This document shows positions 45,008-54,493 of a stretch of 64,000 nucleotides of DNA, in pieces. The DNA is taken from positions 62,001 through 126,000 of the forward strand of contig NZ_CANMIR010000009.1 in the NCBI RefSeq assembly GCF_947498015.1, in the 5' to 3' direction. The position numbers were made by a program, and so were the translations under genes. The notes below the pieces were generated by a model. The model worked only from the letters and a program-made list of their open reading frames with translations, did not search any database and was not told where the DNA came from. This stretch comes from an uncultured Neptuniibacter sp. GTDB lineage: Bacteria > Pseudomonadota > Gammaproteobacteria > Pseudomonadales > Balneatricaceae. Each line of letters opens with the position of its first letter. The stretch's first letter is position 1.

Positions 45008-46125
45008 TGAAGCTGCTCCTGCCCGCTGTAGCGAAACGCTCTCTGTTTGATCTGAGTTATCTCTTCCTCAGTAGTATTACGATCGATCAGGATAATATCC
45101 CCTGAGTAGACCTTAGGCACTTGTGATGAACGGCCTTCGATATCCAGCTTGATCGCTTCTGCAATGGCTACGCTCGCATCGTCATTCATCCGCATCACTG
45201 TCAGATCCAGTTTCCCTCTAGATAGGGCGTTGAGCTCAGCGGCTCCTCCGCCCCAGCCATTCACTGTGATTTTTTCATGTCTACCGGCCTGATCCAGTGC
45301 TTCGATGGCTCCCAGTGCGATATCAGTGGAGCAGGCAAAAATCATATCCAGATCGGGGTTATCACGAAGTAGTTTCTCTGTCGCTGCACGCGCTTTACCA
45401 CGGTTTCCTCCGGTATAAAAACTGGCGGCCTGACTCAGGGAGGGTGTGTTTTGAGCGGCAGCGGCAAACGTATCTCCACGCATCTGTGAGACATAACCGG
45501 GAGAAAAGTAGAGCAAACCGTATTTATGAGCTCCTGAGGCAATCATCCTCTCTGCAAGAAGATTGGTGCCATATGCATGATCAAAGCCTGTGTAGATGAA
45601 CGGCGGATATTTCAGCCAGGTACGGACCGGAGTGGTAATGTTCTGCAGGATCAGCTTGGGTTTACGTTGTAACAGAATTCTTTGGATGGTATTGCGGTGG
45701 CTTAGCGCATCCGAATTGAAAATCAGATAGTCAGGTTGCCAGGCGAGGGCCTCTGCCAGTTGCTCTGCCTGCAGCTCCTTATCAATGCTAGGTCTGGAAA
45801 GGAATATATTTGTCTCATAGCGGATATTGAGATCATTGAGGCGTCCGGTTAATGCTTTAAGGCTGCGACGCCAGTAATCTGAATTCTGTACACCCGGATA
45901 GATTATGGCGATGCGTGCTGGGTGCTGTTGCTTTTTGGAGATGGGGTGGGCCACAGAGCGTACCGTCTCTGCAAACCTTTCCATGACAGGGAGCTGTTTT
46001 GGGAAGAGGTGAGTGAACTCACTGATACGCACATACCTACTCTCTGCAATGGAATGCGAGGGTAGAAGCGATATAAATAAAACCAGCAGACAGACTGAAA
46101 AGCAGCTTAGCCATGGCAGATGCAT
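45004..46125 (-). CDS. luxP: LuxP-type autoinducer-2-binding periplasmic protein
   Basis: Periplasmic binding protein of 373 residues; signal peptide at about 1-27. It reads like Vibrio LuxP along its length: YPGVQNSDYWRRSLK, LILQNITTPVRTW, GFDHAYGTN, LLYFSPGYVSQMRGDTF, IFACSTDIALGA, TVNGWGGGAAELNA, LTVMRMNDD and KQRAFRYS. Residues aligned to the nine AI-2 contacts that I recall from V. harveyi LuxP are all kept: Gln80, Ser82, Trp85, Asn162, Arg216, Thr267, Asp268, Trp291, Arg312. LuxP normally works by binding LuxQ; here the partner is the following GGDEF-EAL protein. Ligand identity remains inferred. Confidence 0.9.
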   Translation of the reverse strand: MHLPWLSCFSVCLLVLFISLLPSHSIAESRYVRISEFTHLFPKQLPVMERFAETVRSVAHPISKKQQHPARIAIIYPGVQNSDYWRRSLKALTGRLNDLNIRYETNIFLSRPSIDKELQAEQLAEALAWQPDYLIFNSDALSHRNTIQRILLQRKPKLILQNITTPVRTWLKYPPFIYTGFDHAYGTNLLAERMIASGAHKYGLLYFSPGYVSQMRGDTFAAAAQNTPSLSQAASFYTGGNRGKARAATEKLLRDNPDLDMIFACSTDIALGAIEALDQAGRHEKITVNGWGGGAAELNALSRGKLDLTVMRMNDDASVAIAEAIKLDIEGRSSQVPKVYSGDIILIDRNTTEEEITQIKQRAFRYSGQEQLH

Positions 46126-46304
46126 ATTTACGACTCAGACAATGCATTGTTATTTCTCTAAGATGCTTGGTCCTTCAAGAAATTCTTAGCGATGATGTCT
46201 GATCATATCAGAACAATACCACTTTGATTAGTAAGGGTTTGGCTTGAGGCAAAATTAATTGGGTTTAAGGACGCCAGCAGCATGTGCTGCTGGCTGACCG
46301 GCAA

Positions 46305-47819
46305 TTATTGAAAACGGAGTTTGATGTCGGCATGGCCTAGGTATTCCGCTTCCTGCTCCAGATCTGCCAGTGTGAGAGGGTGATGAGCAAGCCAGTTCTC
46401 AGGAAATTCAACCAGCAGTTTTTTATTCTCAGTAGCGAAGCTGATCGCAGGAAGACGATCTTTAGATCGGCTTCGATGCAGAACAACCGCTAACCGTAAG
46501 AGGACACAGAGGCGGCGGTAAGGCTCCTGTAAACGTTTCGGTAGGGCTTTAAACTCATCTTTAGGGAACTTGCGGCGGTGGCCACGTACCAGAGCCGCCA
46601 ATTGACGCTGTTCATGGGTGGTAAACCCTGGCAGATCTGAGTGTGTTAATAGGTAGGCGCTATGTTTATGAAACTGGCTATGAGCGATGGTTAAGCCGAT
46701 TTCATGTGTGCGGGCAGCCCAGCTCAACATATCGTAATGTTTTCTTGAAAGCTGCCAGCTCTCTTTAACCTGCGCCCAGGCCAGAAGGGCTGTCTGCTCA
46801 ACACGATCAGCTTGTTCCTGATCGACATGATGGCGCTGCATCAGGGCATTGATCGTGCGATCACGTACATCTTCATGACGGAGGCGACCGGTCATGTCAT
46901 ACAGAACACCCTCACGTAACGCACCTTCAGAAAAACTCATCTCATCTATTTCCAGCGCTTCAAAGATGGCGCACAAAATAGCGATTCCTGCGGGCAGTAC
47001 TTTCTTACGTTCGGGTTTGATCCCCTCGATATCGATCTGATCACTGTGTTCAAAACTGAGCACTTTATCACGTAATTTATGCAGTGCGCTCAGGGTGATG
47101 CGATCACTGCTATAACCACAACTGTGGCAGGCATTTCTAACCGCTTTTATCGTGCCGGAAGCACCCACTGCACTACTCCAGCCCAACTCCAGATAGTGTG
47201 AACGGAGTGACTGGAGTTCCTGTAAAGCAGCCGTTTGAGCGCGCTTAAAGTTTTTATGTGAGAGTGTCCCATCACTGAAAAATCGTTTGCTGAAACTGAC
47301 GCAGCCCATATGCAGGCTTTCCATCACTTTTGGCTCAAACCGCTCACCGATAATAAACTCAGTGCTACCACCGCCGATGTCGATCACCAGTCGAGACCCC
47401 TGATCATCTGCTAAGGTATGGGCAACCCCAAGATAGATCAGGCGTGCTTCTTCACGGCCGGCAATGATCTCTAACGGAGTGCCCAGAATTTTTTCCGCTT
47501 CTTCAATAAACTCTCTGCTGTTTTTCGCTTCCCGTAGCGCATTGGTTCCGACAACGCGAACCGCATCTCTTGGCAGGTCTTTAACGCGCTGGGCAAAGCG
47601 GCTTAGGCAATCGAGACCACGCTGTTTGGCTTCATCGGTCAGATGACGTTTGGCATCAATGCCTGCAGCCAACTGCACCTTGTCAGATAAAACATCAATG
47701 GTTCGAAGTTCTCCCTGATCAAGTTGAGCGACGACAATATGAAAGCTGTTGGAGCCCAGATCGATCGCGGCGAGTAGTTGTTCGTCTTGGTTCTCTGGGG
47801 CAGATGACTGCTCTGTCAT
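46305..47819 (-). CDS. ppx: Exopolyphosphatase
   Basis: Ppx/GppA family hydrolase of 504 residues releasing phosphate from polyphosphate or acting on pppGpp. N-terminal actin-like fold shows LLAAIDLGSNSFHIVVAQ and the second phosphate motif VIDIGGGSTEFIIG; the C-terminal helical part has an HD-like region (LSWAARTHEIGLTIAH). Divergent from trxA, as in Pseudomonas. Ppx is favoured over GppA for length and this context. Confidence 0.93.
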   Translation of the reverse strand: MTEQSSAPENQDEQLLAAIDLGSNSFHIVVAQLDQGELRTIDVLSDKVQLAAGIDAKRHLTDEAKQRGLDCLSRFAQRVKDLPRDAVRVVGTNALREAKNSREFIEEAEKILGTPLEIIAGREEARLIYLGVAHTLADDQGSRLVIDIGGGSTEFIIGERFEPKVMESLHMGCVSFSKRFFSDGTLSHKNFKRAQTAALQELQSLRSHYLELGWSSAVGASGTIKAVRNACHSCGYSSDRITLSALHKLRDKVLSFEHSDQIDIEGIKPERKKVLPAGIAILCAIFEALEIDEMSFSEGALREGVLYDMTGRLRHEDVRDRTINALMQRHHVDQEQADRVEQTALLAWAQVKESWQLSRKHYDMLSWAARTHEIGLTIAHSQFHKHSAYLLTHSDLPGFTTHEQRQLAALVRGHRRKFPKDEFKALPKRLQEPYRRLCVLLRLAVVLHRSRSKDRLPAISFATENKKLLVEFPENWLAHHPLTLADLEQEAEYLGHADIKLRFQ

Positions 47820-48075
47820 TCTGAAATAATCCTGTGGCCTTGTAGTTAGAAGGGCGAGGCTAGGTTACCAAAAGAATACGCTAGCTGCAGGTGCTTTTCA
47901 GCCATATTTCCCGACCCTCGACTAAAGCTGTGCCTGATCCGGTTTTAAGTATATAGCGAATTAATCGTTTAATTCCTGAGCTCTTTTAACATAGAGAAGT
48001 TACACAACTGATGTTGGGAATGTTATGATCGGCGGTCTTATTTGAAAATAATGGGCGCAGCGGAGAAGAGTTCCC

Positions 48076-48402
48076 ATGAGTGAAAACATTGTAAATGTTA
48101 CAGATGCTTCCTTTGAGGAAGATGTTCTCAAAGCTGAAAGTGCAGTGCTGGTTGATTACTGGGCTGAATGGTGCGGTCCTTGTAAAATGATCGCGCCTGT
48201 TCTGGAAGAGATCGCAAAAGAGTACGGTGACCAGTTGAAGATCTGTAAACTGAACATCGATGAAAACAGCGAAACACCACCGAAATTTGGTATTCGTGGC
48301 ATTCCTACTTTGATGCTTTTCAAAGGCGGAAATGTTGAAGCGACTAAGGTCGGTGCACTATCTAAATCCCAGTTAGCAGCGTTTATCGAAGCTAATCTGT
48401 AA
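48076..48402 (+). CDS. trxA: Thioredoxin 1
   Basis: Cytoplasmic dithiol oxidoreductase of 108 residues. Active site WCGPC at Cys33-Cys36, plus the cis-Pro loop [11 protein letters not shown]. Length and sequence match TrxA. It lies upstream of rho in the same orientation, an arrangement common to many proteobacteria. Confidence 0.96.
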   Translation: MSENIVNVTDASFEEDVLKAESAVLVDYWAEWCGPCKMIAPVLEEIAKEYGDQLKICKLNIDENSETPPKFGIRGIPTLMLFKGGNVEATKVGALSKSQLAAFIEANL

Positions 48403-48629
48403 GATTGTGTATAAGTTAGTGCAGTGTCGATGAAAACATTGCACTTTCTTACCTTTAGCCTATAGACAGAGAGTTGCCTTCCTTTTATAGTGTCTCCTGT
48501 TTGGCCCTCCCGCTAATACTTTGTCCTTCTTTTTACCGTTAGCGCGTGAGCTGTTTGCCAACGTTCATTATTCTCCCGAATTCCATCCAAATATATAAAA
48601 ATTAGCCTAGTGCTTATTTCCTCCAAACT
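48403..48629 (+). promoter_or_regulatory. rho leader region
   Basis: A 227-base leader rich in pyrimidine tracts (for example CCTTCCTTTTATAG, CTCCTGTTTGGCCCTCCCGC and TCCTTCTTTTTACC). Rho is autoregulated in E. coli by Rho-dependent termination in its own leader, and C-rich unstructured RNA is what Rho loads on. Function here is inferred from that precedent. Confidence 0.4.
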
Positions 48630-49889
48630 ATGAATCTTACCGAACTGAAAACAAAAAGCGTTCCTGAACTCTTAGAGATTGCCAAAGGCATGGGAATGGA
48701 TAATCTGGCCCGTTCCCGTAAACAAGATGTTATTTTTGCCATCCTGAAACGCCATGCTAAAAGTGGTGAAGATATTTATGGTAATGGTGTACTGGAGATC
48801 CTGCAGGATGGCTTTGGTTTCCTGCGTTCTGCTGACTCCTCCTACCTGGCTGGACCTGATGATATCTATGTATCGCCCAGCCAGATCCGTCGTTTTAACT
48901 TACGTACCGGTGATACGATTGCCGGTAAGATTCGTCCGCCTAAGGATGGAGAGCGTTACTTTGCGCTGTTAAAAGTTAATGAGATTAACTACGACAAGCC
49001 AGATAACGCCAAAAACAAAATTCTTTTCGAAAACCTGACTCCGCTATTCGCTCAGGATCGCCTGCGAATGGAGATCGGTAATGGCAGTACAGAAGATCTG
49101 ACAGCCCGTGTTATCGATCTGGTTTGTCCAATGGGTAAAGGTCAGCGTGCGCTGGTTGTGTCTCCGCCAAAAGCGGGTAAGACCCTGATGCTGCAGAACA
49201 TTGCAAACAGCATTACGCGTAATAACCCGGAAACACACCTGATTGTTCTGCTAATCGATGAGCGTCCTGAGGAGGTCACCGAGATGCAGCGTACCGTTCG
49301 CGGAGAAGTCGTTGCGTCCACATTCGATGAACCGCCAGCGCGTCATGTACAGGTTGCAGAGATGGTTATCGAAAAGGCTAAGCGCCTGACCGAACATAAG
49401 AAGGATGTTGTGATTCTTCTGGATTCGATCACTCGACTGGCCAGGGCTTATAACACGGTTATTCCATCCTCCGGTAAGGTACTGACTGGTGGTGTTGATG
49501 CCCATGCGTTGGAACGCCCTAAACGTTTCTTCGGTGCTGCACGTAATATTGAAGAGGGTGGAAGCCTGACAATTATTGCGACTGCACTGGTCGATACCGG
49601 TTCCAAAATGGACGAAGTTATCTTTGAGGAGTTCAAAGGTACGGGTAACTCTGAAGTGCATCTGGATCGTAAAGTAGCTGAAAAGCGTGTATTCCCTGCG
49701 ATCAATATTCGCCGCTCTGGTACTCGCCGTGAAGATCTTCTGACTTCCGAAGAGGAACTTCAGCGTATGTGGATCCTGCGTAAGCTTCTGGATCCAATGG
49801 AAGATACCGCTGCGACAGAGTTTGTTATTGATAAGTTGAAGGATTTTAAAACCAACGATGAGTTCTTCCTTTCAATGAAACGGAAGTAG
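48630..49889 (+). CDS. rho: Transcription termination factor Rho
   Basis: Hexameric RNA helicase of 419 residues, as in E. coli. N-terminal RNA-binding domain ([18 protein letters not shown], then cold-shock-type fold [13 protein letters not shown]) and ATPase domain with P-loop [10 protein letters not shown], Walker [18 protein letters not shown]-loop [15 protein letters not shown] and R-loop. Preceded by its leader and trxA; its terminator follows directly. Confidence 0.97.
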   Translation: MNLTELKTKSVPELLEIAKGMGMDNLARSRKQDVIFAILKRHAKSGEDIYGNGVLEILQDGFGFLRSADSSYLAGPDDIYVSPSQIRRFNLRTGDTIAGKIRPPKDGERYFALLKVNEINYDKPDNAKNKILFENLTPLFAQDRLRMEIGNGSTEDLTARVIDLVCPMGKGQRALVVSPPKAGKTLMLQNIANSITRNNPETHLIVLLIDERPEEVTEMQRTVRGEVVASTFDEPPARHVQVAEMVIEKAKRLTEHKKDVVILLDSITRLARAYNTVIPSSGKVLTGGVDAHALERPKRFFGAARNIEEGGSLTIIATALVDTGSKMDEVIFEEFKGTGNSEVHLDRKVAEKRVFPAINIRRSGTRREDLLTSEEELQRMWILRKLLDPMEDTAATEFVIDKLKDFKTNDEFFLSMKRK

Positions 49890-49904
49890 TGGGTTTCTTG
49901 TATG

Positions 49905-49933
49905 AAAGGGTGAGCATCTGCTTGCCCTTTTTT
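49905..49933 (+). terminator. Rho-independent terminator of rho
   Basis: Stem AAGGGTGAGC/GCTTGCCCTT including G-T pairs, followed by a run of T, between rho and ubiD. Confidence 0.85.
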
Positions 49934-49952
49934 GTATCTGGATGGTAGATAG

Positions 49953-51431
49953 ATGGCGACACCAAAATACAAAGATCTGCGTGATTTTATACAGATGCTT
50001 GAAGCACGTGGAGAGCTTAAGCGGATCAAACAGGAGATCGATCCTAATCTGGAGATGACAGAGATTAGTGATCGTACTCTGAAAGCGGGTGGTCCTGCGC
50101 TACTGTTTGAAAATCCTAAGGGTTACAGCTATCCGGTGCTGGCGAACCTGTTTGGTACGCCAGAACGCGTTGCGATGGGTATGGGTGAGGAGAGTGTTGA
50201 GGCGTTAAGGGATGTGGGTACCTTACTCTCTCAATTAAAAGAGCCGGAGCCCCCGAAAGGGATGAAGGACGCCTGGGATAAGTTGCCGATCTTCAAACAG
50301 GTGCTCCATATGGGGCCGAAACTTGTGAAGTCCCCGGCGTGTCAGAAGCATGTCATTGAAGGTGATCAGGTAGATCTCAACACCCTACCGATTCAGACCT
50401 GCTGGCCTGGTGATGCGGGGCCTTTGGTAACCTGGCCACTGGTTATTACACGCGGACCCAATAAAGAGCGGCAAAACCTGGGGATCTACCGGCAGCAACT
50501 GATTGGGCGTAATAAACTGATCATGCGCTGGTTGGCACATCGTGGTGGCGCGCTTGATTTCAGAGAGTGGAAAGAGCAGCATCCGGGCGAAATGTTTCCT
50601 GTTGCCGTGGCGCTGGGAGCTGATCCGGCCACTATTCTGGGGGCGGTCACGCCCGTACCGGATACACTTTCAGAATATGCATTTGCTGGTTTGCTTCGTG
50701 GTGGAAAAACTGAAGTCGCGCAATGTATCGGCAGTGATCTTCAAGTGCCTGCCAGTGCCGAGTTTATTCTGGAAGGGTATATTGATCCTGACGAGATGGC
50801 CGATGAGGGCCCGTTCGGGGATCATACCGGTTACTACAATGAGGTTGATCGTTTCCCTGTTTTCACAGTGGAGCGTATTACTCACCGCAGCAACCCTATC
50901 TATCACAGCACATATACAGGTAGACCGCCGGATGAGCCTGCAATCTTAGGTGTGGCTCTGAATGAGGTGTTTGTACCGATCCTGCAGAAGCAGTTCCCGG
51001 AAATCGTGGATTTCTACCTCCCTCCTGAGGGGTGTTCATACCGGATGGCTGTTGTGACCATGAAGAAACAGTACCCCGGTCATGCGAAGCGGATCATGTT
51101 AGGGGTGTGGTCTTTTCTGCGGCAGTTTATGTACACCAAGTTTGTCATTGTCTGTGATGACGACGTCAATGCGCGTGACTGGAATGACGTGATCTGGGCA
51201 ATTACGACTCGTATGGATCCACAACGGGATACTGTCATGATCGATAATACCCCGATCGACTATCTGGATTTTGCCTCCCCGGTTTCGGGGCTTGGATCTA
51301 AGATGGGTATGGATGCGACTAACAAGTGGGAAGGTGAGACAGACAGGGAGTGGGGCGAGCCTATCGTGATGGATCCGGATGTTCAGAAAAAAGTAGATGA
51401 TATCTGGGATGAGTTAGGTATTTTGGACTGA
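49953..51431 (+). CDS. ubiD: 4-hydroxy-3-polyprenylbenzoate decarboxylase
   Basis: Ubiquinone-biosynthesis decarboxylase of 492 residues using prenylated FMN. Signature segments: [25 protein letters not shown] in shortened form, [44 protein letters not shown] with the catalytic Glu/Arg set and [18 protein letters not shown]. Family members are about 490 residues, so it is full length. Followed five bases later by the iron-sulphur reductase gene. Confidence 0.95.
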   Translation: MATPKYKDLRDFIQMLEARGELKRIKQEIDPNLEMTEISDRTLKAGGPALLFENPKGYSYPVLANLFGTPERVAMGMGEESVEALRDVGTLLSQLKEPEPPKGMKDAWDKLPIFKQVLHMGPKLVKSPACQKHVIEGDQVDLNTLPIQTCWPGDAGPLVTWPLVITRGPNKERQNLGIYRQQLIGRNKLIMRWLAHRGGALDFREWKEQHPGEMFPVAVALGADPATILGAVTPVPDTLSEYAFAGLLRGGKTEVAQCIGSDLQVPASAEFILEGYIDPDEMADEGPFGDHTGYYNEVDRFPVFTVERITHRSNPIYHSTYTGRPPDEPAILGVALNEVFVPILQKQFPEIVDFYLPPEGCSYRMAVVTMKKQYPGHAKRIMLGVWSFLRQFMYTKFVIVCDDDVNARDWNDVIWAITTRMDPQRDTVMIDNTPIDYLDFASPVSGLGSKMGMDATNKWEGETDREWGEPIVMDPDVQKKVDDIWDELGILD

Positions 51432-51436
51432 TTGAA

Positions 51437-52474
51437 ATGGGATATCGTATTGAGATTGTTAACCTGCAGCGTGTTATCGACTGTGCTGCAGGTGAAACGA
51501 TTCTCGGATGCCTGCAGAGGCAGGGCTATCGACTTCGGGTGGGTTGCCGAAATGGTGTCTGCGAGATTTGTGAGGTCAAACTTATTCAGGGTGAAGTGGT
51601 TCAGAGGTATCCGGAACTGATTCTGGCGATCGATGAGAACCAGCCTGCTGCAACGGTCTTAGCTTGTACCACCATTCCTGACAGTGATATCCGGGTAAGT
51701 ATAGAGGGGCTAAGGTGCCCTGGAGAGTTATTAGTGAAAAAACTGCTTTGTGATGTAACAGCAATCGAAAAACTCAATCATGATGTTTATCGTGTTCGCT
51801 TGAAAATGCCTGCAACCGCTTCGATGTCTGCGGAGTTCTATGCAGGGCAATATCTTGATATGTATCTTCCGGATGGTGCCAAGGCGTCTTTTTCAATCGG
51901 CTCACCCCCTGATAGTGGGCGTGATATTGAGTTACATATTCGGCATATCTCCGAGAGTGAGTTATCCACAGCGATACTTGAGCATTTGAAAAAACAGGAG
52001 GCGGTTGAGATCGAGCTGCCAAAGGGCGAATGCTATCTGCAAGCGCATACGATTGATTCGGATACCCGCTTAATTATGGCTGCAGCGAGTACAGGTTTTG
52101 CTCAGATAAAGAGTGTGATTGAGCACCTGCTGGCGAATCAGTTCGGTAATCAGATCCATATCTACTGGGGGGCGAGAGTGGAAGCTGATATGTATCTGGA
52201 AAAATTGCCTGAGCAGTGGGCGAATGAGCACCCCAATATTCACTTTGAACCGGTCGTGAGTGAACCGGAGAAAAGCCCGGGTTGGCAGGGACGGACTGGA
52301 TTGTTACCTGATGCTATTCTTGAGGATTTTAGCGATTTTGATGATGTTGAGATCTTCACCAGCGGATCGCCTGCCATGGTGTATGCACTGTTAGATGCGT
52401 GTGAAACGCGAGGTTTCAAGGAAGAGAAGATGCATTCCGATGTTTTCTCATATGCTCCCCGGCCTAAGAAGTAA
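51437..52474 (+). CDS. 2Fe-2S/flavin NAD(P)H oxidoreductase
   Basis: Fusion of 345 residues: plant-type 2Fe-2S ferredoxin domain (about 1-90; Cys37, Cys42, Cys45, Cys77) and a ferredoxin-NAD reductase module (about 95-345) with GQYLDMYLPDG, FSIGSPP and the NAD-binding region AAASTGFAQIKSVIEHLL. Such proteins are usually annotated CDP-6-deoxy-glucoseen reductase-like and lie next to ubiD in Pseudomonas, so an electron-donating role linked to ubiquinone or flavin reduction is plausible but unproven. The FAD-binding arginine of the RxYS motif appears as ASFS. Confidence 0.88.
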   Translation: MGYRIEIVNLQRVIDCAAGETILGCLQRQGYRLRVGCRNGVCEICEVKLIQGEVVQRYPELILAIDENQPAATVLACTTIPDSDIRVSIEGLRCPGELLVKKLLCDVTAIEKLNHDVYRVRLKMPATASMSAEFYAGQYLDMYLPDGAKASFSIGSPPDSGRDIELHIRHISESELSTAILEHLKKQEAVEIELPKGECYLQAHTIDSDTRLIMAAASTGFAQIKSVIEHLLANQFGNQIHIYWGARVEADMYLEKLPEQWANEHPNIHFEPVVSEPEKSPGWQGRTGLLPDAILEDFSDFDDVEIFTSGSPAMVYALLDACETRGFKEEKMHSDVFSYAPRPKK

Positions 52475-52479
52475 CGGAT

Positions 52480-52513
52480 TCAGACTCAGAGGGAGTATCT
52501 CCTCTGAGTCTGA
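52480..52513. terminator. Strong hairpin between convergent genes
   Basis: Thirteen-base perfect stem TCAGACTCAGAGG/CCTCTGAGTCTGA with an eight-base loop. T-tracts are weak on both sides, so it may act as terminator or mRNA stabiliser for the reductase and P460 genes. Confidence 0.6.
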
Positions 52514-52520
52514 GTAGCTC

Positions 52521-53063
52521 TTATTTATACCTGTCATGGTTGAATATATAATCGCCACCCTCAGCTGCCGCATGGCATGAGATACAACCGGTTGGCATCC
52601 CTTTAGCCACTCTACCCGCCAGTTTCACCCCTTTGGGATTACTGAGTACTGTGCCGTTGGCGGCATATTTCACGTAGTACCAGTTATTGTTCTCCTCATC
52701 ATATCCCGAGTCTCTCTGGAACATGATGGTAACGGCTTTTAGATATTGATCTGGACTGTTAATAACATCATCAATAGTAAGGCCTTCGCCGCCATAGTTG
52801 CGTTTCACGACCAGGTTTCCGGTTGAGCCTTTGAATGTTACCGGTAGCTCCAGAAGCTCCAGGATCATACCGTGAGGAGCCATACCTTTGTAGGGACGGG
52901 TGATGATTGGATCGATGCCGACCAGACGCTTGCGCTCCATAAATGACCATAGATCTTTTGCATAAGACAGTGACTCGGGGTCTCCAAATGGCATGGGTTC
53001 AGCATAAACTGCGCAGGATATCGCTGCAGAGGCGACCAATGCAGTCATTGATTTGAATTTCAT
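52521..53063 (-). CDS. Cytochrome P460 family protein
   Basis: Periplasmic cytochrome of 180 residues with signal peptide at about 1-21 and a CISCH haem motif (Cys160, Cys163, His164). The beta-rich body (MILELLELPVTFKGSTGNLVVKRNYGGEGL in shortened form, YVKYAANGTVL) and C-terminal haem site GCISCHAAAEGGDYIF resemble cytochrome P460/c'-beta proteins, which act in hydroxylamine oxidation or NO handling. AAGGAG precedes the ATG. The enzyme activity depends on a haem-lysine link that I cannot judge. Confidence 0.85.
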   Translation of the reverse strand: MKFKSMTALVASAAISCAVYAEPMPFGDPESLSYAKDLWSFMERKRLVGIDPIITRPYKGMAPHGMILELLELPVTFKGSTGNLVVKRNYGGEGLTIDDVINSPDQYLKAVTIMFQRDSGYDEENNNWYYVKYAANGTVLSNPKGVKLAGRVAKGMPTGCISCHAAAEGGDYIFNHDRYK

Positions 53064-53239
53064 GATAAAGCTCCTTGCCCTTAAGCGTGGTGCTTATACC
53101 GCTACACCCACTTTAATAAGCATTAATTGACTGGGCGCTATAAACCTAATGACTCAGATTATGGAGTGAAAGTTCATAAATACTGGCGAGGAGATAAAAA
53201 AGGGGTGAAAGAATCACCCCTGGTCAGATCTTGCTGGAT

Positions 53240-54493
53240 CTACGCGATCTCTTTTTCGCTTTGTGGCATCGGTAACTCAGGGAGGCCTGAGGACACCAGG
53301 TTCAGGTTCTGTTGCAGAAGTTGCTGGGCACGTTCATCATCACCAAGATGTCTGAGTAAACGTGCCAATTCAGCCAGAGCTTCTGCGCTCGGATTCAGCT
53401 CCAGGCTCTGCTCAAAATATTTAACCGCTTGTCCCCAGTGCTGATTTTGCAATGAGAGTCGGCCCATAGTAAGCAGCAGAGCAGGGCTTTCCGGATGTTT
53501 TTTCAACCAACCGCGTGCGGTATCTAACTGTTTCTTGGTATTTTCACCGTTGATTCGGCCATAGAGTGTGACCAGTTGCTCATCCCAGTTACGTTTAATC
53601 AGATCCTTGAGGTTCTGTTCCGCACGGTTTTCAGCACCCAGAGAGACCAGTAACTCTGTGTAGCGTTGTACCAGATTGCTGTCTCGTGTTTGTTCAGAGG
53701 GAAGCGCCTGCCAGGTTTTGCCCAGCTCTTTAAGCCGATCATCGACACTGGTTTCAACAGGGAGGTTGTTGATACTCTCCTCGAGGATCTGTCGATAGCA
53801 CTGACTACTCAGTTCGCTCAGCTCATCCCCTTTGAGTGCCTGATGTTTATCCAACAGGGGAAGCAGTTTGGATAGCGCATGCCAGTCGTTGAGTCGCAGA
53901 TAGATATCTTTGAGCAACTTCATGACATAGGTGTTTTTCGGAGCCAAAGTGCGTAAACGTAACAGTGTTGCCAGGCAGGGTTCCAATTGGCCACGGGCCA
54001 TCTGGATCTCTGCCTGAGAGATCGCAACAGTTACCTCCGCTTCAGGAGTTGAGTTGCGGGCCTTTTGTAGCAGAGCATCTGTAGCTTGTTCGTTATTTTG
54101 TTCATGTGCGGCACGTGCAGCTGCCAGATAATTGATCAGTGGAAGATCGGACCTTTCTGCAGCCTGAGAGAGTTGCTTCTGTGCCTGAGCCCAGTTGCCT
54201 TCGGAAAGTGAGGCTAGGCCTTTGAGCGTCTTGCGCCGGCTGATAAGCTGGTGACGGCTCTCTTTCCAGGCTTTCAGTCGTGCAGTAGGAAGCTGTGTGC
54301 GGGTCAGTAGATTAACACTCCAGTGTAGCAGGATGAATCCGATAACCAGTGCGACTAGCAGTACCCAGAGGCTTGTTTCAACGGTGGTTTGATTGTAGGC
54401 CAGTAGTACATAGCCCGGATCTTTAACCATCATCTCACCCACCAGTGCTCCGGTGGTCAGAATGAGTAAAAGTAACAGGAACAGTTTTTTCAT
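53240..54493 (-). CDS. hemY: Haem biosynthesis-associated TPR protein HemY
   Basis: Inner-membrane protein of 417 residues: two N-terminal helices (about 4-20 and 40-62) and a long cytoplasmic tetratricopeptide part (for example WGQAVKYFEQSLELNPSAEALAELARLL in short form). It is the gammaproteobacterial HemY, not protoporphyrinogen oxidase, and is thought to organise late haem-pathway enzymes. Overlaps hemX by one base; last gene of hemCDXY. Confidence 0.9.
   Translation of the reverse strand: MKKLFLLLLLILTTGALVGEMMVKDPGYVLLAYNQTTVETSLWVLLVALVIGFILLHWSVNLLTRTQLPTARLKAWKESRHQLISRRKTLKGLASLSEGNWAQAQKQLSQAAERSDLPLINYLAAARAAHEQNNEQATDALLQKARNSTPEAEVTVAISQAEIQMARGQLEPCLATLLRLRTLAPKNTYVMKLLKDIYLRLNDWHALSKLLPLLDKHQALKGDELSELSSQCYRQILEESINNLPVETSVDDRLKELGKTWQALPSEQTRDSNLVQRYTELLVSLGAENRAEQNLKDLIKRNWDEQLVTLYGRINGENTKKQLDTARGWLKKHPESPALLLTMGRLSLQNQHWGQAVKYFEQSLELNPSAEALAELARLLRHLGDDERAQQLLQQNLNLVSSGLPELPMPQSEKEIA

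Noticed and set aside
48410..48455. Hairpin after trxA (AGTGCA/TGCACT) as terminator
   Set aside because: Short stem, wide loop and weak T-tract; may be chance.
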